Shown piece by piece: positions 1-8,312 of a DNA stretch of 45,103 nt (within the stretch, counting starts at the first letter, position 1; every line of letters begins with the position of its first letter). The notes under the pieces were generated by a model. It worked only from the letters and a program-made list of their open reading frames with translations, was not told where the DNA came from and did no database searches. Position numbers and translations under genes: made by a program. The DNA is from Caloramator quimbayensis (GTDB lineage: Bacteria; Bacillota; Clostridia; Clostridiales; Caloramatoraceae), in contig NZ_FUYH01000021.1 of NCBI RefSeq assembly GCF_900167605.1, positions 1-45,103 of the forward strand, read 5' to 3'.

Positions 1-241
1 ATTCTAAAACATCAGGTAGCTTAGCCTTTATATCTGTTTTGCTGAAGCTCTCGCTTTCTTAGCTGTCGGCACAGCGAACCCTTGAAAAACAAATCAGACA
101 AATGGTATGCTGAATTTTTCGAGGGCTTATTTGTGCTGCCCTTATATCTGTTCCCTTCGCCCTCGTTAAGATCTCTTTACCATTTGGATGATGTTTGTCA
201 AGGGCGACAGCTGCGCTACGCGCTTTTTTGAGTAACCACAT
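1..241. other. GC-richer edge segment, unassigned
   Basis: This stretch is visibly richer in G and C than the DNA after it. The minus strand has an open frame of 60 codons from an ATG at 241 to a stop at 59-61. After that stop the same frame stays open to the window edge (reading ESESFSKTDIKAKLPDVLE). No ribosome binding site precedes the ATG. The segment has internal repetition: 'acagatataa' occurs twice on the minus strand, and the motifs tcaaggg and cgacagct near 198-212 recur inverted near 61-85. It could be the edge of a mobile element or a decayed gene. I do not recognise the product and do not call a gene. Confidence 0.3.
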
Positions 242-309
242 TTTTACAATCAGTGATTTTTCATAGAACTTTTGACATTACCTATACATATAAACATTTT
301 GTTTTAGAT

Positions 310-320
310 TATGATATAAT
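310..320 (+). promoter_or_regulatory. Candidate extended -10 promoter for the 410-2094 operon
   Basis: The sequence tatgaTATAAT carries a TG one base upstream of a consensus -10 (315-320). No good -35 lies at 17 nt spacing; a TTGACA at 272-277 is too far upstream to pair with it. Transcription would start near 327, leaving an 80-nt leader before the ATG at 410. Confidence 0.45.
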
Positions 321-409
321 ATTAAGAAGTATACAACAACCCTTATAGATATTATCTATAATTTATATAGAAATTATATTATTTTAAAATAATAAAAAGG
401 AAGGTCAAT

Positions 410-1072
410 ATGAATAATCTTTCTTGGAACAATATAAAAAACTTAAATGAAGAGGAAATAACATATATGCTTTATCTTGAGGGAAAAAGCATAGATATTA
501 TTAGCAGAATAAGAAATATGGAGAAAAACACAATTGAAAAACAAATAATTGAATGTAAAATAAAATATAGAGTGTTTGAAAATTCTAATTCAGAAAAGGA
601 CATAATAAATAAGCTTAAAAGATGTCATAAAAACGAAAGGCAGTCAATTATAAACCTTCTTTCAAATAAGGATAAAGAAAATCTTGAAAATTATCTTTTA
701 GATAATCTTTTTAATGCTGCAAAGGAAGACTGCGGTTTTTATATTTGGCTTCTTGGAGAATTAAAGAGCAAAAGGGCGCTTCAGCCAATATACGCATTTT
801 TAAAGTGTAATGATGGTAATATAAAGAGAATTTGCTGCTCAGCCATTGGAAAGATTGGAGATATTTCTTCAGAAAACCTTCTTATATCATGTTTAAGCGA
901 TTCAAGGCCTCAGGTTGTACAGTATGCAATAAAGGCTCTTTCTAAGATAAAAAGTCAAAAATCTGTTTTCTATCTTAATAAAATAGCAGAAGATGAAAAT
1001 CAAAGGGAATATGTTAAAAATGCTGCAGTATCAGCTATAGAGGAAATTACAAAGGGTGATAATTTTGAATAA
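410..1072 (+). CDS. HEAT-repeat domain protein
   Basis: This 220-residue soluble protein has no signal peptide or membrane segment. Residues about 10-55 look like a helix-turn-helix-type helical region (EEITYMLYLEGKSID). Residues about 95-215 form several HEAT/PBS-lyase-like helical repeats, with the recurring pattern of an alanine-rich helix after 'IGKIGD' and 'LSDSRPQVVQYAIKAL'. HEAT repeats are protein-protein interaction scaffolds, so no enzymatic role can be assigned. The start follows the ribosome binding site aaggaaggt. The stop overlaps the start of the next gene, so the gene heads a three-gene operon. The N-terminal part could bind DNA, but that is inference only. Confidence 0.8.
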   Translation: MNNLSWNNIKNLNEEEITYMLYLEGKSIDIISRIRNMEKNTIEKQIIECKIKYRVFENSNSEKDIINKLKRCHKNERQSIINLLSNKDKENLENYLLDNLFNAAKEDCGFYIWLLGELKSKRALQPIYAFLKCNDGNIKRICCSAIGKIGDISSENLLISCLSDSRPQVVQYAIKALSKIKSQKSVFYLNKIAEDENQREYVKNAAVSAIEEITKGDNFE

Positions 1073-1715
1073 AGAATGTTTTACTGTTTTAAATCAAGTT
1101 GAAGTATCTTTTGAGGAAAAAAAATCAATTTTCATATGCAACATTAAAAGAATTGAAAATGAAAATGAAGCAATGGAATTTATAAATCAAATAAAGGAAA
1201 AATATAAAGATGCTACTCACAACGTTTATGCATATATAACAAATAACGGAATATCGATGAGATACTCCGATGATGGAGAACCTCAGGGAACTGCTGGTCC
1301 TCCTGTGCTTGAAGTTTTAAAACGCGAAGGATTAAACGATGTTGCTGCAGTAGTTACAAGATATTTCGGAGGCACACTTCTTGGCGCATCGGGGCTTATT
1401 CGAGCCTATGGTGCATCATGTAAAATGGGAGTCGATGCTGCTAAAAAGGTTAAAAGATTAGAAGGATGTATTTTTGAAATGATTTTTGATTATGATAAAT
1501 ATGGGAAAATACAAAACTACCTTCAGAAAAAAAATATTATAATAAAAAATTCTGATTTTCTTGAAAAAATAAATTTAATCATCGTCTGTTTAAAGAAAGA
1601 TTTTGATAAAATTAAATCCGACATGATTGAACTTATGAATGGTAATGACATATGCAGCTTAAAATATGATATAATGTGTTATGTAGATGATGATAATAAA
1701 ATTATGGAGGTTTAA
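1065..1715 (+). CDS. YigZ/IMPACT family protein (UPF0029)
   Basis: The protein has the hallmark UPF0029 N-terminal core, with YSDDGEPQGTAGPPVLEVL followed by VVTRYFGGTLLGASGLIRAYG, and a smaller C-terminal alpha/beta domain (DUF1949-like). The length of about 216 residues is normal for the family. Family members are cytosolic; the eukaryotic IMPACT relative regulates Gcn2, and the bacterial role is poorly defined. I prefer the TTG at 1065 because aaaggg sits 8-9 nt upstream. An in-frame GTG at 1056 is the alternative. Either start overlaps the end of the HEAT-repeat gene, which suggests translational coupling. It is followed almost directly by the CoA-binding gene. Confidence 0.9.
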   Translation: MNKECFTVLNQVEVSFEEKKSIFICNIKRIENENEAMEFINQIKEKYKDATHNVYAYITNNGISMRYSDDGEPQGTAGPPVLEVLKREGLNDVAAVVTRYFGGTLLGASGLIRAYGASCKMGVDAAKKVKRLEGCIFEMIFDYDKYGKIQNYLQKKNIIIKNSDFLEKINLIIVCLKKDFDKIKSDMIELMNGNDICSLKYDIMCYVDDDNKIMEV

Positions 1716-1716
1716 T

Positions 1717-2094
1717 ATGGAAATATCCGAGTTTAAATCAAAAAAAATATGGGCTGTAGTAGGTAGCATACATAACAAAGAAAAATTTGCTTATAAAATC
1801 TACAAATTTCTTCAAGAAAAGGGATATATAGTTTATCCTGTTGACCCCTCGGGTAAAAGCATTGACGGTAAAAAAAGTTACACATCTCTTCTTGAACTTC
1901 CAGAAATTCCAGATGCTGTTGATATGGTTATAAATCCTGTAAAGGGTGTTGAGTATATTAATCAAATTAAGCAGCTTGAAATTAAGTATCTATGGTTCCA
2001 GCCTGGTGCAGAAAGCATGGAACTTATTGAAAGAGCATCCTCAAGCGGAATAAATGTTGTATATAACAAATGTGTACTTGTAGAGTTTAAATAA
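1717..2094 (+). CDS. CoA-binding domain protein (YccU-like)
   Basis: This 125-residue single-domain protein has the Rossmann-type CoA-binding fold of the COG1832 family. The first strand and glycine turn read WAVVGSIHNKEKFAYKIYKFLQEKGY, then come YPVDPSG, the 'LPEIPDAVDMVINP' segment and 'LWFQPGAESMELIERASSSGINVVYNKC'. This is the arrangement of succinyl-CoA ligase alpha N-terminal-like proteins that bind CoA but lack a ligase domain. The start at 1717 is set by GGAGG at 1706-1710; an upstream in-frame ATG at 1687 lies inside the previous gene and lacks a binding site. It is the last gene of the trio and is followed by a strong terminator. The physiological role is unknown. Confidence 0.88.
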   Translation: MEISEFKSKKIWAVVGSIHNKEKFAYKIYKFLQEKGYIVYPVDPSGKSIDGKKSYTSLLELPEIPDAVDMVINPVKGVEYINQIKQLEIKYLWFQPGAESMELIERASSSGINVVYNKCVLVEFK

Positions 2095-2100
2095 TCATTT

Positions 2101-2140
2101 AAGGGATGAGCAATTATTTCACTCATCCCTTTGTTTTCTC
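2101..2140 (+). terminator. Rho-independent terminator
   Basis: A perfect 10-bp stem, AAGGGATGAG/CTCATCCCTT, with an 11-nt loop is followed by TTGTTTTC. It lies 6 nt after the CoA-binding gene and ends the 410-2094 operon. Confidence 0.9.
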
Positions 2141-2250
2141 TATAATTTTTCATTTAACACTTATAGAAACTAACTCTTCGGTATTTGGCTCAGTTTCCTA
2201 TGTTTTTTTATAAATTATATGGTTATTTAATATATTCTTTACCATAAAAA

Positions 2251-3360
2251 TCAATTTAATTCAATAATAACTTTTCCATTTTTATCTGCAGCCAAGCTCC
2301 TTCCAAGGAAGAAGTCTTCTTCCTTTTCCCATTTTGCACTATAGAATATAAAGTCTTTTTTCACTTCATAAACATAAAGAAGCTCTCCCTTTGCTATAAC
2401 CTTTTTTTCTTTTCCATCTAATGAAGCTTTATAAAGTTTGCCCCTATCAAAGCTGTCTATATAGTAAATTTCATCACCTACCTTAAAACTTACTGATTTT
2501 ATATCTGAAATTTTAGTAATTTCTTTAGTTATTGTATTCATCCTATATAATAGCATATCATCATCAGCATTGGTATAATATATATATCCATTTTTTATAT
2601 CAAAATTTCCAATCCATTCATCCCCTGTATCTCCTAAAACCCTGCTGTTTATTATTTTTTTCCCATCCTTATAAAGACATAAGTCCTTTTCGTTTATATA
2701 ATATACCGAAGAGTCATCCACTTTAAAATCGTATATCCCTCCTGATACTATCTTTCCTTTATCAGTACCATCAAACTTTACTTTATATATTCCATCACTT
2801 AATAGAAAATAAAAATAGTTATTATAAAAAATCTTTTTAAAAGAATTAAAGTAATAGCTGCATATTTGCTTATCTTTATTATCTAATTTATATTCCTTTC
2901 CGTTTATACTAATCTTATAATATTTATTGTTAGAAAAATAATAAATATAGCCGTTTAATAAATAAAATCCATCGGAAGGATCTATACTTCTTTTAGCTAT
3001 ACAAACCCTTCCTGTACCATCCTTGTTAATCCTATAAAGTTTTTTATTATCCGAATCATTTATATAGTAAACATACTTATCATCAACAATCATACCTGAT
3101 AAAAGCATTCCATCTGTATAAACTCTGCTGTTTACTATTTTCTTTCTATCCTTACCATCATTTTTTACCCTATATATAAAACTATCCCTTTGGTCAATAT
3201 AATAGATATAATTCCCATCTAAAAAATACATCTTTGGAATAATAAACTTAATATCTCTATTTTCTTTAATGGCATCTGCAAAAACTGCGGAATTAAAGCT
3301 AAGATATAATAAAATCAAGCAAAAAATAAAATAAACCCTAAGTTTTCTTTTCATATTCAT
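2251..3360 (-). CDS. Secreted DUF5050-type beta-propeller protein
   Basis: The protein is 369 residues. A signal peptide covers residues 1-28 (MNMKRKLRVYFIFCLILLY then a small-residue cleavage region ending VFA-DA), with no lipobox cysteine, so it is probably released or loosely wall-associated. The mature part is about seven repeats of roughly 45 residues, with signatures such as 'YIYYIDQRDSFIYRVKNDGKD' and 'YVYYINDSDNKKLYRINKDGTG'. This is typical of DUF5050 propellers related to low-density-lipoprotein-receptor YWTD repeats. Such domains bind ligands and no catalytic residues are visible. The start follows GATGAGGTA. It stands alone, convergent with the plus-strand trio, and its ligand is unknown. 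Confidence 0.8.
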   Translation of the reverse strand: MNMKRKLRVYFIFCLILLYLSFNSAVFADAIKENRDIKFIIPKMYFLDGNYIYYIDQRDSFIYRVKNDGKDRKKIVNSRVYTDGMLLSGMIVDDKYVYYINDSDNKKLYRINKDGTGRVCIAKRSIDPSDGFYLLNGYIYYFSNNKYYKISINGKEYKLDNKDKQICSYYFNSFKKIFYNNYFYFLLSDGIYKVKFDGTDKGKIVSGGIYDFKVDDSSVYYINEKDLCLYKDGKKIINSRVLGDTGDEWIGNFDIKNGYIYYTNADDDMLLYRMNTITKEITKISDIKSVSFKVGDEIYYIDSFDRGKLYKASLDGKEKKVIAKGELLYVYEVKKDFIFYSAKWEKEEDFFLGRSLAADKNGKVIIELN

Positions 3361-3624
3361 TACCTCATCACTCTGTATTTCTTTCTAAATATATTCTTTA
3401 ATCAAATAAATATTCCTTCCATTTTTAGGTAATGAATCGTGCACAAAATTATAGTATATATTTACATTAGCTATCAATTATTAATGTTTACCAATAATTT
3501 TTTTGTAAAACATCATAGTAAAACATCATAAAAATATTTTTTTCCCTAAAAAATCTAAATCATTAATATAATAATGTAATTACAATAGATTTATGTCATA
3601 TGGCTTCAACAAAATATACAATTT
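3361..3624. other. AT-rich intergenic gap with a 13-nt tandem duplication
   Basis: I see no gene in this 264-nt gap. It contains a perfect tandem duplication of gtaaaacatcata (3505-3517 and 3518-3530). The part nearest 3361 should hold the promoter of the DUF5050 gene, and I see no convincing consensus for it. Confidence 0.5.
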
Positions 3625-4395
3625 TTATATTTTATATTCAACAGCTTTCCTTTCTTTAAAATAAACTGGAATAAGATTTGCTTCCTTTACTATTTCACAA
3701 GCCTCCTTCAAGCCTTTTTCAATATCCGATGCTCTATGGCTGTCAGAGCCGATGGTAACTGTTTTTCCCCCAAGTTCTTTAAACCTCTTATAAATTTTTA
3801 AAAGGTTTAAATATGCTTTTTTATCATCAATCCTTCTTGTATTTACCTCGAGGGATATTCCTTTTTTGACAGCATACCTTAACACTTCATCTATATATTC
3901 TCTATGTTCATCATAGTATATTTCTTTATCATCATATCTTCCATATCTTGCAATATAATCTATATGCCCGAGGCAGTCAATAAAATCATGGGTTTTAAGG
4001 CAATTTAGCATGAAGTCAAGGTATTCTTCATATGCCATCTTTTTACTCTTTTCAGCATAATATTCATCATAAAATATATCATATCCATTAACAACATGAA
4101 TTGACCCTAAAACATAATCGAAGGAATAACCCTCTGCTATTTTCCTGTTTTGGCTTTCATAATCGTTTCTCATACCGATTTCTATTCCAAGAAGAAGCTT
4201 TTCGCTTCTATATTCACTATATTCCTCAAAAAATTCATCAACATTAAAGGTAAATCTTCCATCCTCATACAGTCCTAAATCCATATGGTCAGTTACTATA
4301 ATTCCAACTCCGGTTTTTCTTGAAATATCTATTGCCTCTTTTATATCCATATTACAATCCGATGAAAATTTGGTGTGAATATGACAGTTAAACAT
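3625..4395 (-). CDS. PHP-domain phosphoesterase, HisJ/histidinol-phosphatase family
   Basis: This 256-residue cytosolic protein has the ordered metal-binding motifs of the PHP superfamily: HIHTKFSSD at the N-terminus (H5, H7), TDHMD, a glutamate in GIEIG, GSIHVVNG, GHIDYIARYG, EVNTRR and the C-terminal GSDSHRASDI. The length and motif order fit the HisJ/HisK histidinol-phosphate phosphatase family, which uses a trinuclear metal centre. No other histidine biosynthesis gene is nearby, so the true substrate may be another phosphate monoester. The start is set by the strong GGAGGT 7 nt upstream. It is monocistronic and sits just upstream, divergently placed, of the terminator of the ABC exporter operon. 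Confidence 0.88.
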   Translation of the reverse strand: MFNCHIHTKFSSDCNMDIKEAIDISRKTGVGIIVTDHMDLGLYEDGRFTFNVDEFFEEYSEYRSEKLLLGIEIGMRNDYESQNRKIAEGYSFDYVLGSIHVVNGYDIFYDEYYAEKSKKMAYEEYLDFMLNCLKTHDFIDCLGHIDYIARYGRYDDKEIYYDEHREYIDEVLRYAVKKGISLEVNTRRIDDKKAYLNLLKIYKRFKELGGKTVTIGSDSHRASDIEKGLKEACEIVKEANLIPVYFKERKAVEYKI

Positions 4396-4453
4396 ATTAA
4401 TACCTCCGTTTTTTAATACTACATCTAAGAGTATACAGCAATATAATAAATAT

Positions 4454-4493
4454 TAAAAGTAAAGCCTGTAATGCTTTTTGCATTACAGGCTTT
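4454..4493 (-). terminator. Terminator of the ABC exporter operon
   Basis: A perfect 13-bp stem, AAAGCCTGTAATG/CATTACAGGCTTT, with a 7-nt loop is followed on the minus strand by ACTTTTAATA. It begins 4 nt after the stop codon at 4497. Confidence 0.85.
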
Positions 4494-4496
4494 ATA

Positions 4497-6284
4497 TTAT
4501 GCTCCTTCACTTAAAAATCTATACTGAGTCATGTAAAGGTCGTAGTATAATCCTTTACATCTTAAAAGTTCATCATGAGTTCCTTCCTCAATTATTTTTC
4601 CTCCGTCAACAACCATTATCCTGTCTGCATCCCTTATTGTTGAAAGTCTGTGGGCTATTACAAAGGAAGTTCTTCCATATAAAAGCTTTTTAATTCCTCT
4701 TTGTACTATTCTTTCAGTAAAGGTATCAATATTTGAAGTTGCCTCATCAAGTATCAAAATTCTCGGATTTGAAAGAAGTGCCCTTGCAAAGGATATTAGC
4801 TGCCTTTGGCCAACAGAAAGTCTCGATCCTCTTTCATTAACCTCAGTATGATATCCATTTTCAAGTTTCATTATGAATTCATGGGCTCCTACCGCCTTTG
4901 CTGCAGCTATTACTTCTTCATCGGAAGCATCAAGCTTTCCATATCTTATGTTTTCCATAATAGTAGTTGAAAAAAGAAATGTATCCTGAAGCATAATTCC
5001 CATTTGGCTTCTTAAAGATTCAATATCGACATCTTTTACATTTTTACCATCTATTAAAACCTCTCCCCTTTGTGCATCATAAAATCTGCTGATTAAATTA
5101 ACTATTGTAGTCTTGCCGGCTCCAGTTGGTCCAACAAGGGCAATGGTTTCCCCAGAGTTTACCTTAAAGCTTACATCATCAAGCACGACTCCTCCATCCT
5201 CATAGGAAAAGGTAACATTTTTAAATTCAACATTTCCTTTAATCCTTGGCATCTTTACAGCATCATGTATGCTTACAATATCAGGCTTAGTATCGAGAAT
5301 TTCAAAAACCCTCTCTGCAGCTGCAAAGTTAGTTATTAAAGAATTATAAAAGTTGCTTATATTCATTATAGGTCTCCAGAACATTCCTATATAGGATGTA
5401 AAAGCTACTAATGTTCCTACGGTTATATTTCCTTTATCTATAAGTTTTACACTATACCAATATACAAGAACAATACCTATTCCTGATGAAAACTCAATTA
5501 ATGGCCAAAACAAATCCCCAAGTTTTACAGCTTTCATAAAAGCTCCCATCATCTCTTTTACAAGCTCTACAAAAGCTTTAGATTTTTTTTCTTCAAAGGT
5601 AAAGGACTGAACTACCCTTATACCAGAAAACTCCTCATGGGTAAAGGCATTTACGCTGGATCTTTTAGTTCTAAATACCTGCCACCTTTTTCTGCTCACT
5701 GTTTCAATAAAGAACATAGATAGTGCAAGAAAAGGAAGTATAACAATCGCCGATAGGGCAAGCTTATAATTCATAGAAAACATAACTATAGTTACACATA
5801 TAAGCGTTAAAAGCTCAGGAATAAAGCTCGTTACGCTGTTTGTAAAGAGCTCCTGAAGGGAGTTAATATCCCCAATTACCCTCGCAAGTATTTTACCAAC
5901 TGGCCTGCTGTCAAAAAACTGAAAGGATAGCTTTTGTATATGAGAATAAAGCTCATGTCTTATTGTAAGAAGTATGTTATTTGATATAGATGCCATGCTC
6001 TTTATTCTTATTCTCGATGCAAACATTGCAATAAGGTTTATCCCAACCATAAAAATCCCTATTTTTAAAAGCCCTTTCAAATCATCACCTGCAATATATT
6101 TATCTATTGCTGTCTTTAAAAGATAAGGATTGGCTATATTACATGCCATTACAAAAATCATAAGAAGTATTACTATAAATACTTTAAATTTATAGGGCTT
6201 CATATATTTAAAAAGCCTTATAGTAATCTCAAAATTAGATTTCTTTTTAATATCTTCATCCTGTTTAACTATATTTTTAGCCAT
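4497..6284 (-). CDS. ABC exporter subunit, canonical-Walker-B half (BmrD/TM288-like)
   Basis: The protein is 595 residues and fuses a six-helix transmembrane exporter domain (about 1-330) to a nucleotide-binding domain. Visible motifs are Walker A GPTGAGKTT (about 384-392), Q-loop MLQDTFLF, the signature LSVGQ (about 489-493, differing from LSGGQ), Walker B with catalytic glutamate in ILILDEATS, and switch histidine in IAHRLS. With the gene upstream it should form an asymmetric heterodimeric multidrug or lipid exporter in the cytoplasmic membrane. The start codon overlaps the upstream stop (TAATG), so the two are translationally coupled. The nonstandard signature is on the partner that completes the degenerate ATP site. 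The substrate is unknown. Confidence 0.92.
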   Translation of the reverse strand: MAKNIVKQDEDIKKKSNFEITIRLFKYMKPYKFKVFIVILLMIFVMACNIANPYLLKTAIDKYIAGDDLKGLLKIGIFMVGINLIAMFASRIRIKSMASISNNILLTIRHELYSHIQKLSFQFFDSRPVGKILARVIGDINSLQELFTNSVTSFIPELLTLICVTIVMFSMNYKLALSAIVILPFLALSMFFIETVSRKRWQVFRTKRSSVNAFTHEEFSGIRVVQSFTFEEKKSKAFVELVKEMMGAFMKAVKLGDLFWPLIEFSSGIGIVLVYWYSVKLIDKGNITVGTLVAFTSYIGMFWRPIMNISNFYNSLITNFAAAERVFEILDTKPDIVSIHDAVKMPRIKGNVEFKNVTFSYEDGGVVLDDVSFKVNSGETIALVGPTGAGKTTIVNLISRFYDAQRGEVLIDGKNVKDVDIESLRSQMGIMLQDTFLFSTTIMENIRYGKLDASDEEVIAAAKAVGAHEFIMKLENGYHTEVNERGSRLSVGQRQLISFARALLSNPRILILDEATSNIDTFTERIVQRGIKKLLYGRTSFVIAHRLSTIRDADRIMVVDGGKIIEEGTHDELLRCKGLYYDLYMTQYRFLSEGA

Positions 6285-8023
6285 TATATCACCTGCCTGT
6301 TAAATTCTTCAAAATCCTTAAACTGCTCGCAGTAAACTTCATAATATTTTCCTTTTTTCTTTAAAAGTGTATCATGATTTCCTCTTTCAACTATTCTTCC
6401 GTTTTCAAGGAATATTATCTCATCAGCGTTTTTAACTGCAGATATCCTGTGAGCAATTATAAACGTTGTAATTTTTTTATCGCCGTGGTAAAGATTTTTA
6501 AGAAGCTGATATTCAGTTTCTGTATCGAGAGCTGAGGTTGCATCATCAAGAATTAATACCTTTGCATTCTTTAAAATAGCCCTTGCAATAGATATTCTCT
6601 GCTTTTGCCCTCCAGAAAGGCCTATTCCTCTTTCTCCTATTATTGTTTTATAACCATCTTCAAACTCCTCAATAAAATCATGGGCACAGGCTTTTTTACA
6701 CGCTTCATATATTTCATCCAATGATGCATCGATATTTCCTATCCTTACATTCTCCTCAATTGTTTCAGAAAATAAAAAGGTATCTTGTGAAACATAGGCT
6801 ATATTTTCTCTTAACTGCTTTAAATCCATATCTCTTATATCAACGCCATCGAAAAGAACTTTTCCATCGCTTACATCATAAAATCTTCCAATAAGGCTTA
6901 CTAATGATGTCTTTCCTGAACCTGTTGTACCCATTATGGCAATAGTCTGCCCCGGCTTTGCCTCAATATTTATATTTTTTAAGACATATTCATCATTATA
7001 TTTAAAACTTACATCTTCAAAGTTTATTTGGCCTTTAATTTCCTTTAGCTTTACTGCATTTTCACTATTTTTTATTTCAGGTTCTAAGTCCATAATGTTA
7101 AATATCTTTTTAGCAGAAGCACTGCTTTGAGCCATAACGTTAGTAATCCAACCAAGCATTCTCATAGGCCATATAAGCATCCACATATATCCATTAAATT
7201 CAACAAGAGTACCAAGTGACAGCCTTTCACCTATAACAAGCATTCCTCCAACAGAAATAACTATTATAATCGATATATTGCTTAAAAATTCCATAACGGG
7301 AAAATGATTTGCAATAATTCTCGCCTGCTCCATATTTAGCTTATAACTTGTTTTATTCATTTCAAGAAACTTCAATATCTCATGTCTTTCCCTTGCAAAG
7401 GCTTTAACAAGTCTAACTCCTGCTATATTTTCCTGAGCTGTTGTATTAAGAATAGCAGCCTGATCGCTTATTTTTTCATAGGCCTTATCTATTTTCTTTT
7501 CAAGCATCAATGCAAAATACGCAATAAAGGGCATTGTTACAAGGCTGATAAGCGCAAGTCTATAGTTTATTTTAAAGAGTATTATAGAAGCTGTAATAAA
7601 ATATATGCAGTTTTCAATAAAAATCCTGGTTCCAAAGGAAACATTTCTCCATACATTATCAACATCTTCTCCTATTCTCGACATAAGTTCCCCAGTATTC
7701 ATTCCATCAAAATACTTAAATGGCAGGCTTTGTATATGCCTAAAAAGGTCTCTTTTTAAATCAATGCTGACTAATGATGAAAGATAGTCAAATAAATACT
7801 CATTTATATATCCTAATATGGACCTTGTTATGGATATTCCGCCTATCCCCAAAAGAACCATTACTAATAATTCTTTTTCTTTACCCCTTATAACTCTATC
7901 CACCATTATCTTTGAAAGATAAGGATTAAACATATCAAGAGCAATGCTTAAGAGCATCGCAGTAAAGGGTATTATAACATAAATTTTATACTTTGATACA
8001 TACTTAATTAATACGCGTTTCAT
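6284..8023 (-). CDS. ABC exporter subunit, degenerate-Walker-B half (BmrC/TM287-like)
   Basis: This 579-residue half-exporter has an N-terminal six-helix transmembrane domain (about 1-310) and a C-terminal ATPase domain. Motifs are Walker A GTTGSGKTS (about 364-372), Q-loop YVSQDTFLF, canonical signature LSGGQ, and Walker B VLILDDATS, in which the catalytic glutamate is replaced by aspartate (about 491-493), then IAHRIS. An aspartate there is the mark of the degenerate subunit of heterodimeric exporters such as TM287/288, LmrCD and BmrCD. It is the first structural gene after a leader ORF and attenuator, the same order as bmrB-bmrC-bmrD. The ribosome binding site GGGGGGACAGTTA directly abuts the ATG and contains the GGGACAGTTA motif repeated elsewhere in the window. 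Confidence 0.93.
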   Translation of the reverse strand: MKRVLIKYVSKYKIYVIIPFTAMLLSIALDMFNPYLSKIMVDRVIRGKEKELLVMVLLGIGGISITRSILGYINEYLFDYLSSLVSIDLKRDLFRHIQSLPFKYFDGMNTGELMSRIGEDVDNVWRNVSFGTRIFIENCIYFITASIILFKINYRLALISLVTMPFIAYFALMLEKKIDKAYEKISDQAAILNTTAQENIAGVRLVKAFARERHEILKFLEMNKTSYKLNMEQARIIANHFPVMEFLSNISIIIVISVGGMLVIGERLSLGTLVEFNGYMWMLIWPMRMLGWITNVMAQSSASAKKIFNIMDLEPEIKNSENAVKLKEIKGQINFEDVSFKYNDEYVLKNINIEAKPGQTIAIMGTTGSGKTSLVSLIGRFYDVSDGKVLFDGVDIRDMDLKQLRENIAYVSQDTFLFSETIEENVRIGNIDASLDEIYEACKKACAHDFIEEFEDGYKTIIGERGIGLSGGQKQRISIARAILKNAKVLILDDATSALDTETEYQLLKNLYHGDKKITTFIIAHRISAVKNADEIIFLENGRIVERGNHDTLLKKKGKYYEVYCEQFKDFEEFNRQVI

Positions 8024-8040
8024 TAACTGTCCCCCCTATT

Positions 8041-8194
8041 AAAAAATAAAAGACCAGGATAATCCCATGGTCTTATAAAGTCATAAATAGTAAAAAGAAT
8101 ATATGCATAAAATAAGGCCATGGGTACTCAACCCACGACCTGTTGTTACACCTTCACATATTAGATATAACTCTGTCCACGGAGGCAGGCTGAG
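8041..8194 (-). promoter_or_regulatory. Candidate translation-controlled attenuator of the ABC exporter
   Basis: Read on the minus strand, five segments can form two exclusive folds. Segment 1 (8185-8194, CTCAGCCTGC, inside the leader ORF) can pair over 10 positions with segment 2 (8127-8136, GTGGGTTGAG), including G-U pairs. Segment 2 is also the 5' arm of a 10-bp hairpin (8116-8140) whose 3' arm is segment 3. Segment 3 (8114-8124, CCCATGGCCTT) can pair at 10 of 11 positions with segment 4 (8064-8074, AAGACCATGGG). Segment 4 is also the 5' arm of a terminator (8050-8074, stem AAGACCA/TGGTCTT) followed by TTTATTTTTT. A ribosome stalled before segment 1 would favour 1:2 and 3:4 and let transcription continue. 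A ribosome that translates through would favour the terminator. The logic is inferred; the pairings are seen. Confidence 0.7.
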
Positions 8195-8277
8195 AATTTA
8201 GTTTTTGACGCAAAAAAACTTACAGAATATGCATTAGCATTGACTAATCTTTGATTATTAACTCTTAATTTAATCAT
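8161..8277 (-). CDS. 38-residue leader peptide upstream of the ABC exporter
   Basis: The ORF encodes 38 residues: MIKLRVNNQRLVNANAY, then SVSFFASKTKFSACLRGQSY and a final I. It has an excellent ribosome binding site (GGAGGT at 8285-8290, 7 nt before the ATG) and a consensus-like promoter just upstream. It has no similarity I can name, no signal peptide and no typical bacteriocin leader. It ends 21 nt before the first attenuator hairpin, and its codons for S-A-C overlap the pairing segment at 8185-8194. The best reading is a sensing leader ORF, functionally like bmrB of Bacillus subtilis. A small secreted peptide exported by the downstream ABC pair is a less likely alternative. Confidence 0.7.
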   Translation of the reverse strand: MIKLRVNNQRLVNANAYSVSFFASKTKFSACLRGQSYI

Positions 8278-8312
8278 AATCGCTACCTCCTTTTCTTAAA
8301 ATTCATAATTTT

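Noticed and set aside
59-241. 60-codon minus-strand ORF at the left edge as a real gene
   Set aside because: There is no ribosome binding site, no recognisable family, and the frame continues past its stop; composition suggests a non-coding or decayed element.
8041-8160. Known riboswitch or T-box upstream of the ABC exporter
   Set aside because: I see no T-box sequence or conserved aptamer core; the translated leader ORF with alternative pairing explains the region better.
8161-8277. Leader peptide as a ribosomally made, modified peptide exported by the ABC pair
   Set aside because: There is no leader-cleavage motif, no peptidase domain in the ABC proteins and no modification enzyme nearby; one of its pairing segments belongs to the attenuator.
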